A DNA stretch of 9,740 nucleotides from DATBFX01 sp036558305. GTDB lineage: Bacteria; Chloroflexota; Chloroflexia; Thermomicrobiales; UBA6265. A program made the translations under genes and the position numbers. Within the stretch, counting starts at the first letter, position 1; every line of letters starts with the position of its first letter. Below are positions 5,421 through 9,740 of this stretch, one piece after another. The notes under the pieces were generated by a model. The model made no database searches, was not told where the DNA came from, and saw nothing but the letters and a program-made list of their open reading frames with translations. The stretch covers positions 1 to 9,740 of the forward strand of contig DATBFX010000415.1 of assembly GCA_036558305.1 (NCBI GenBank), written 5' to 3'.

Positions 5421-8102
5421 ATGGATTCCTCTCTCCTGGCGACCAAGCTGCGCATTCCGCCGCAGCCCCGCCACCTGGTGCGCCGCACCCGGCTCGTCGA
5501 CGCCCTCGAAGCCGGCATTCCCGACTACAAACTCGTCCTGGTCGCGGCTGCCGCCGGCTACGGCAAGACGACGCTGCTTGTCGATTGGGCCCGAGCGAGT
5601 CGCTTCCCGGTCGCCTGGTTGTCGCTCGGCGAGGAGGACAACGATGTCGAGCGCTTCTTCCGCTCCCTGCTGCGGGCGTGGGAGCGGGTCGAGGCGGGCG
5701 TCGGCGAGAGTCCGCTGGGCTTGCTCCTCGGCGCGATGGCGCCGGATCGCGACGCCGTCTTGGCGGCGTTCGTCAACGTCGCCGATGACCTCCCCGAGCA
5801 GACGGTGTTCGTCCTCGACGACTACCACCTCATCGACGAACCGGCCGTCCACCAGGCGCTGACCTTCCTGCTCGACCACCTGCCGCCGACGCTCCGCTTC
5901 GTGCTGGCCGGGCGGGCCGAGCCGCCGCTGCCGCTGGCCCGCTACCGGGGGCGCCGGGAGGTGCTGGAATTCGGTGCCGGGGACCTCCGCTTTTCCGCGG
6001 ACGAGACCGCGGAGTTGTTGGATCGACTGGTGGGGATCGACCTTCCCCGGGCAGAGATCGACCCCTTGCACGCCCGGCTCGAAGGCTGGGTCGCCGGGCT
6101 GCAGTTGGTCGCGCTGACTCTTCGGCGGCGCCCCGCGGGAACGGTGGCACCGGTCGTCGGCGGCCGGCACCGCTTCGTCGCCGACTTCCTGACCGCGGAG
6201 GTGTTCGGCGGTCTGTCCGAGGACACCCGGCGCTTCCTGCTCCAGACCGCGATCCTCGATCGCCTCTGCGGCCCGTTGTGCGACGCCGTCACCGGGCGCG
6301 ACGACGGGCAGGAGATGTTGGAACGCCTGGAGCGAGCGAACCTCTTTCTCTTTGCCCTCGACGACCACCGCACGTGGTATCGCTACCATCGGCTCTTCGC
6401 CGATTTCCTCCGGGAGGAGCTCAGACGCCGCCATGCCGGTGAGGTGACCGACCTCCATCGCCGGGCGGCGCGCTGGCACCTGGCCCACGACCTGCCGGAC
6501 CGGGCCCTCCATCACGCGGTGGCAGGGGACGACCCCGAACTCGCGGGGCGCGTCTTCGAACGCTTCATCAACGTCAAGCTGAACGGTGGCGAACTCCACG
6601 AGGTGGCGCGCTGGCTCGAGGCACTGCCGCCGGGGTGGTTCTCCGCCTACCCCCTGTTCGATCTCGGCCGGGCCGGTTTCCTGATGTTTACCGGCGCGTT
6701 CGACGACTGCCTCCGCTGCATCGACGACGTCGAACAGCGACTGGAGCGCGCAGGCGGCGAGGAGACGCGCTGGCAACTGGCGCTGGTCGCCGCGGTGCGC
6801 TGCTACATTGCGTGCATCCAGAACGACTTGGCGCAGGCGGAGGTCCTGGCGGACCGGGCGCTGCGGGACCTGCGGGACGAGAGCGGCGCTTTCCGGGCGG
6901 CCATCTACCACGCCCTCGGGGATACCTACCGCCTGAACGCGCGCTGGGAGGAAGCGAAGGCGTGCTACCTCCAGGTGTCCGCGAGCACGCGGGCGCCGGA
7001 ATACCGGATCCAGGCGGCGATGCAGGCGGTGCACGTGTTCGGGGCCCTGGCCGACCTCGAACTCAGGCAGGGGCATCTGCGGAACGCCGGCGACTACTGG
7101 CAAAAGGCGCTGGCGGCCATCCGGCAACCGGAGAGCTGGGGACGCGTCGAACAGCCGGTCGTCGGCTGGGTCTTCGTTCGCATGGGCGAGCTGCTGTACG
7201 AGTGGAACCGCCTGGGGGAGGCCTGGGACCACCTGTGGCGCGGGTTGGAACGCGCCGAACTGGGTGGCGACGTGCGGACGCTGATCGCCGGCTGCGTGAA
7301 CGCGGCGCGCTTGAAACTGACCGAAGGCGATCTCCCGGCGGCGTCTGATTACGTGGAGCGGGCACGGCCCCTGGTGGAGCAGGCCCCGTTTCCCGATTGG
7401 ACCGGCCGCTTCGAGCGGGTGCAGGTCGACCTGTGGCTGGCGCAGGACCGGCTACGGGCCGCGGTCGGTTGGGCCGAGGACGTGCTGCGAAGCGGCGCGC
7501 TCGAGGGGCGACCGGACGGCGAGACGGCTCGGCTGGCGCTGGTCCGCGTCCTGATTGCCGAAGGGGGTGTCCTCGATCGAGAGCGCGCGCTGGAGCTGGT
7601 GAGACGCCTGCGTGCCGCCGCCGAAGCGGAGGGGCGGGTCGGCATCCAGATCGAGGCGCTGGCGCTGGAGGCACTGGCGTGCTGGGGTGGGGGGGACCGG
7701 GCGGGCGCGTTGACCGATCTGGAGCGTGCCCTGCGGTTGGCCGAACCGGAAGGGTACGTGCGCCTCTTCGCCGACCTCGGCCTGCCGATGGCCCGGCTGC
7801 TGCAGGAGGCCCGCGCCCGCGGTGTACTGCCGGACCGCGTCGACGAATTGCTGGCGGCCTGCGGCGCCGGTCCCGCCCTCCCCGGCGCGGGGGTGCCCGC
7901 GCTGCCCGAACCGCTGAGCCCGCGGGAGCGGGAGGTGCTGAGCCTGCTCGCCGCGGGTTTGACGAACCGCGAGATCGCGGACGAACTGGTCATCTCCCCG
8001 GAGACGGTCAAGAAGCACACCGCCAGCATCTTCGGCAAGCTGGGCGCCCGCCACCGCACCGAGGCCGCCGCCAGGGCCAGGGTCCTGGGCCTGCTCGGTT
8101 AG
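5421..8102 (+). CDS. MalT-like LuxR-family transcriptional activator with STAND ATPase module
   Basis: A cytoplasmic DNA-binding regulator of 893 residues, close to E. coli MalT in length. It opens with LLATKLRIPPQP, typical of MalT-type proteins. Walker A is AAAAGYGKTT (42-51) and Walker B VFVLDDYH (129-136), marking a STAND-class ATPase expected to be ADP-bound at rest and to assemble on inducer and ATP. LEGWVAGLQLVALTLR (220-235) and YRYHRLFADFLREEL (320-334) are the usual markers between ATPase and arm. Residues of about 345-825 are alanine/leucine-rich paired helices like the MalT superhelical repeats, where inducer binds. A LuxR helix-turn-helix fills about 831-893 (LSPREREVLSLLAAGLTNREIA and later ETVKKHTASIFGKLGARHRTEA). 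ATG 5421 has GGAGGAGG at 5404-5411. The inducer and targets are unknown; maltose need not be involved. The next plus-strand gene, a hydrolase, and the divergent lipid operon are the nearest candidate targets. Confidence 0.95.
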   Translation: MDSSLLATKLRIPPQPRHLVRRTRLVDALEAGIPDYKLVLVAAAAGYGKTTLLVDWARASRFPVAWLSLGEEDNDVERFFRSLLRAWERVEAGVGESPLGLLLGAMAPDRDAVLAAFVNVADDLPEQTVFVLDDYHLIDEPAVHQALTFLLDHLPPTLRFVLAGRAEPPLPLARYRGRREVLEFGAGDLRFSADETAELLDRLVGIDLPRAEIDPLHARLEGWVAGLQLVALTLRRRPAGTVAPVVGGRHRFVADFLTAEVFGGLSEDTRRFLLQTAILDRLCGPLCDAVTGRDDGQEMLERLERANLFLFALDDHRTWYRYHRLFADFLREELRRRHAGEVTDLHRRAARWHLAHDLPDRALHHAVAGDDPELAGRVFERFINVKLNGGELHEVARWLEALPPGWFSAYPLFDLGRAGFLMFTGAFDDCLRCIDDVEQRLERAGGEETRWQLALVAAVRCYIACIQNDLAQAEVLADRALRDLRDESGAFRAAIYHALGDTYRLNARWEEAKACYLQVSASTRAPEYRIQAAMQAVHVFGALADLELRQGHLRNAGDYWQKALAAIRQPESWGRVEQPVVGWVFVRMGELLYEWNRLGEAWDHLWRGLERAELGGDVRTLIAGCVNAARLKLTEGDLPAASDYVERARPLVEQAPFPDWTGRFERVQVDLWLAQDRLRAAVGWAEDVLRSGALEGRPDGETARLALVRVLIAEGGVLDRERALELVRRLRAAAEAEGRVGIQIEALALEALACWGGGDRAGALTDLERALRLAEPEGYVRLFADLGLPMARLLQEARARGVLPDRVDELLAACGAGPALPGAGVPALPEPLSPREREVLSLLAAGLTNREIADELVISPETVKKHTASIFGKLGARHRTEAAARARVLGLLG

Positions 8103-8103
8103 G

Positions 8104-8180
8104 GCGCGGCGAAGGGGTGCGTCCGCGCCGGAACCGCGCGTTTCGACGCCGGGCCTGACGGGCGCACCCCCTCGCCGCGC
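8104..8180. repeat. long imperfect inverted repeat just after the regulator gene
   Basis: Bases 8104-8125 pair with 8159-8180: 22 positions with one A-C mismatch (8113/8171) and one G-T pair (8122/8162). The 33-base interior contains a small hairpin, GCGT-TTCG-ACGC at 8138-8149. It begins two bases after the stop codon. No T-run follows, so it may be a rho-independent-like terminator, a 3'-end stabiliser, or a REP-type repeat. Confidence 0.6.
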
Positions 8181-8256
8181 TCCTGCGGTACCCCGTTTCC
8201 GCGACGTCGCGAATACCCTGCCTGCATACCCCTCGGGAGGCATGACCGCGATCGTT

Positions 8257-8275
8257 CTCCCCCCTACGGTGGGAG
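8257..8275. promoter_or_regulatory. operator-like near-palindrome upstream of the hydrolase
   Basis: CTCCC (8257-8261) and GGGAG (8271-8275) form the arms, and after one mismatch CC/GG pairs continue inward around TAC. The 19-base site lies about 100 bases before the hydrolase start. It resembles a dimeric regulator site, but no -35/-10 pair flanks it, so this is a guess from symmetry. A perfect 10-base palindrome, GCGACGTCGC, lies at 8201-8210. Confidence 0.3.
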
Positions 8276-8378
8276 CGGATCGAGCGGGTGTCCGGCCTGC
8301 GCAGAACCGGGCGCCGATCCGCCGGGCGGCGCCGGAGCGGCCGTCGCCGGCTCGCAACCACACCGAACGGAGGGATCG

Positions 8379-9398
8379 ATGACATCTTTCGTCGCGGCCG
8401 GCGCGATGAGCGTCGGCAGTTGCCATGGTGATCGTTTCGAGCTTCACTCGCCGATCCAGGATCGCCGTGCATCGCGCCGACGGCTGGTGCGGGGTTTCGC
8501 CGGCGGGGTCGCGGCTGGTCTATTGACCGCGGCCGGTATCCGGCCCGCTCCGGCCAGTGCCGGCGACGCGACGCCGGCGTCACCGCACGCGGAGGAGGGC
8601 ATGGAATCGGTCATTGCGCCCGATGGGATGCGCATCGCGTACCGGCGCGCCGGCGACGGGCCGCCCCTCGTCCTGGTCCACGGCACCGCCGACGACCACA
8701 ACCGCTGGTTGCCGCTGCTACCGGCCCTCGGGGAACGCTTCACCGTCTACGCGATCGATCGCCGGGGGCGCGGCGGCAGCGGCAGCTACGATCCGGCGAC
8801 GTACCGGATCGAACGCGAGTTCGCGGACGTGGCGGCGGTCGTCGACGCCATCGGCGAGCCGGCCCATCTCCTCGGGCACTCTTTCGGGGCGCTCTGCTCA
8901 CTTGAGGCGGCGCTGCTGACCGACCGCCTGCGCAAGCTCGTCCTCTACGAGCCACCCATCCTGATTCCGGACGGCGAACCGTTGATCCCGCCGGAGGCGG
9001 TGACGAAGCTGGAGGCGCTCCTGGCGGCGGGCGACGAGGAAGGGGTCTTGCTCGCCTTTGCGCGGGAGATCGTCGGTGTGCCGGAGGACGTCATCGCGAT
9101 GTGGCGCGCCGCGCCGGAGTGGCAGGCAAGCGTCGAGATGGCGCCGACGATCGTCGCCGAGGTGCGCGCGGTCGGGGACTACGTCTTCGATCCCGCGCGT
9201 TTCCGCGATCTGGCGACGCCGACCTTGCTGCTGCTGGGCGGAGAAAGCCCGCCGTTTTTCACGGTGGCGACCGAGGCCGTCGCGGCGGCGCTGCCGCACG
9301 ATCGTCTGGAGGTCTTGCCGGGTCAGGGGCACATCGCGATGGACACCGTCCCGGAGCTCTTCCTGGAGACGGTCGTCGGGTTCCTCGCCGAGGAGTAA
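8379..9398 (+). CDS. alpha/beta hydrolase with putative Tat signal sequence
   Basis: A 339-residue serine hydrolase of unknown substrate. VLVHGT (98-103) supplies the oxyanion-hole HG, GHSFG (166-170) the nucleophile elbow with Ser168, and GQGHIAMDT (315-323) the catalytic His318. The acid is probably Glu289 in LLLLGGESPP, a place usually held by Asp. DRRGRGGSG (127-135) is typical of the family. The N-terminus has a twin-arginine-like SRRRLVRG (32-39), a hydrophobic Gly/Ala/Leu stretch (about 40-54) and an ASA-G junction (59-62) suitable for signal peptidase, so the enzyme may be exported by Tat. ATG 8379 has GGAGGG at 8369-8374. A second in-frame ATG at 8601 (Met75, start of the catalytic domain) also follows a strong GGAGGAGGG (8591-8599) and could give a cytoplasmic form. 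Related reactions include ester or lactone hydrolysis, haloperoxidase-like activity and epoxide opening; none can be chosen. Confidence 0.93.
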   Translation: MTSFVAAGAMSVGSCHGDRFELHSPIQDRRASRRRLVRGFAGGVAAGLLTAAGIRPAPASAGDATPASPHAEEGMESVIAPDGMRIAYRRAGDGPPLVLVHGTADDHNRWLPLLPALGERFTVYAIDRRGRGGSGSYDPATYRIEREFADVAAVVDAIGEPAHLLGHSFGALCSLEAALLTDRLRKLVLYEPPILIPDGEPLIPPEAVTKLEALLAAGDEEGVLLAFAREIVGVPEDVIAMWRAAPEWQASVEMAPTIVAEVRAVGDYVFDPARFRDLATPTLLLLGGESPPFFTVATEAVAAALPHDRLEVLPGQGHIAMDTVPELFLETVVGFLAEE

Positions 9399-9418
9399 AG
9401 CGCCGTCCATGATCGCGG

Positions 9419-9453
9419 TCGCGCGGCGGCACCGCCGCGGTGCCGCCGCGCGA
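9419..9453 (+). terminator. strong GC hairpin downstream of the hydrolase
   Basis: Bases 9419-9434 pair perfectly with 9438-9453: 16 bp, almost all G-C, around a 3-base CCG loop. It begins 20 bases after the hydrolase stop codon. The T-tract of a classical intrinsic terminator is missing (GTTCCTCG follows), common in high-GC bacteria. It could also protect the mRNA 3' end. Confidence 0.6.
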
Positions 9454-9500
9454 GTTCCTCGTCGATGGCGAACTCGGGATCGGCTGCTCCCGCGGCGTGT

Positions 9501-9564
9501 GCACCCTTCCCCGGGCGCGCGGCCGACGTCCCGAAGAACGGAGCCGGGGAGGACGCGCCATCGG
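9501..9564 (+). repeat. dispersed repeat, copy B
   Basis: This is the partner of the segment at 45-109, in the same orientation. In one plus frame the two copies read PFPRRAACVPTNGGGEDTPS and PFPGRAADVPKNGAGEDAPS; in the paired minus frame DGVSSPPPFVGTQAARLGKG and DGASSPAPFFGTSAARPGKG. On the minus strand copy B has an in-frame stop upstream and no start codon between, so it is not an intact minus-strand gene start. A plus-strand frame runs from ATG 9465 to the stop at 9645-9647 (60 residues), with no recognisable domain. Confidence 0.55.
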
Positions 9565-9643
9565 CCGGCCGACGAAGCGAGGAGCATTCGGCGTCTTGGC
9601 GCCGTCACCCGCTGCGATCCGATGCCGTGTCCCCTCCGCGATC

Positions 9644-9671
9644 TTGACAGGCCGCCGATTTGGCGTAGTGT
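9644..9671 (+). promoter_or_regulatory. sigma70-type promoter reading out of the window
   Basis: A perfect TTGACA -35 (9644-9649) is followed after 16 bases by TAGTGT (9666-9671), which keeps the T, A and final T of the -10. It is the best promoter in the window. Transcription would begin near 9678. No gene start can be fixed before the edge; GAGGGGA at 9734-9740 could be its Shine-Dalgarno. The leader has small competing inverted repeats (CTCC/GGAG at 9697-9708 and CCGGT/ACCGG at 9699-9716). Confidence 0.6.
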
Positions 9672-9740
9672 GCGCGACGCACGCCCCGCCGTCCTCCTCC
9701 GGTCGGAGAGAACCGGGTGGCGAGTCGCGAAATGAGGGGA

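Larger units (their letters stand above)
8103..8378. other. 276-bp intergenic region between regulator and hydrolase
   Basis: It holds the long inverted repeat (8104-8180), a 10-base palindrome (8201-8210) and the 19-base near-palindrome (8257-8275), and ends with the hydrolase Shine-Dalgarno GGAGGG (8369-8374). No recognisable -35/-10 pair was found. The gap and hairpin suggest that the hydrolase has its own promoter rather than being read through from the regulator. The minus strand is open across the region, but that frame continues into the antisense of the regulator and shows no domain. Confidence 0.5.

Noticed and set aside
5196..7232. 678-codon open frame on the minus strand opposite the regulator
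   Set aside because: It is a mirror of the GC-rich regulator frame, shows no domain or motif, and the plus-strand protein is unmistakable.
8103..8378. Possible riboswitch in the leader of the hydrolase
   Set aside because: The structured elements do not match any riboswitch consensus I know, and no promoter was found that would place them in the hydrolase leader.
7452..8447. Minus-strand frame through the regulator-hydrolase gap containing MPPEGYAGRVFATSRKRG
   Set aside because: Suggestive locally, but there is no good ribosome binding site, it has no stop until deep in the antisense of the regulator, and it spans the inverted repeat.
9421..9451. CRISPR-like or transposon terminal repeat
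   Set aside because: A single hairpin without repeat units, target duplication or transposase; a terminator is simpler.

Overview
This window is GC-rich throughout and reads as bacterial chromosome. The gene families (a PimA-like glycosyltransferase, a large MalT-like LuxR regulator and a stand-alone alpha/beta hydrolase) fit Chloroflexota, perhaps the class Thermomicrobia. That placement is an inference from gene content and style; there is no rRNA or other marker gene here. No tRNA, rRNA, CRISPR array, insertion sequence or phage gene was seen.

The left half (about 1-5086) looks like a lipid or envelope block. A plus-strand GT4 glycosyltransferase (203-1339) resembles PimA, the phosphatidylinositol mannosyltransferase. 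It converges on a tightly packed minus-strand operon read in the order PlsC-type acyltransferase (5086-4352), DegT-family PLP enzyme (4350-3130) and GlpD-type FAD glycerol-3-phosphate dehydrogenase (3149-1377). The first two genes are 1 bp apart and the last two overlap by 20 bp on the start chosen here. Together they suggest making or remodelling a polar membrane lipid: acyl transfer, a ketone/alcohol redox step, amination and, across the convergence, glycosylation.

A 334-bp divergent gap (5087-5420) separates this from the right half, which runs on the plus strand. There an 893-residue MalT-like regulator (5421-8102) with a Walker ATPase, a helical repeat arm and a C-terminal LuxR helix-turn-helix is followed by a 276-bp gap with a long imperfect hairpin and a short operator-like inverted repeat. 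Next comes an alpha/beta hydrolase with a Tat-type signal sequence (8379-9398), then a perfect 16-bp GC hairpin that probably ends transcription. A good sigma70-type promoter at 9644-9671 drives a gene beyond the right edge.

The least expected signal is a diverged repeat: about 64 bases at 45-109 match 9501-9564 at roughly 78% identity, in the same orientation and both upstream of a plus-strand transcription unit. Differences are concentrated at one codon position, so it may be a fragment of a small coding sequence or a dispersed intergenic element. No known defence or mobile system was found.
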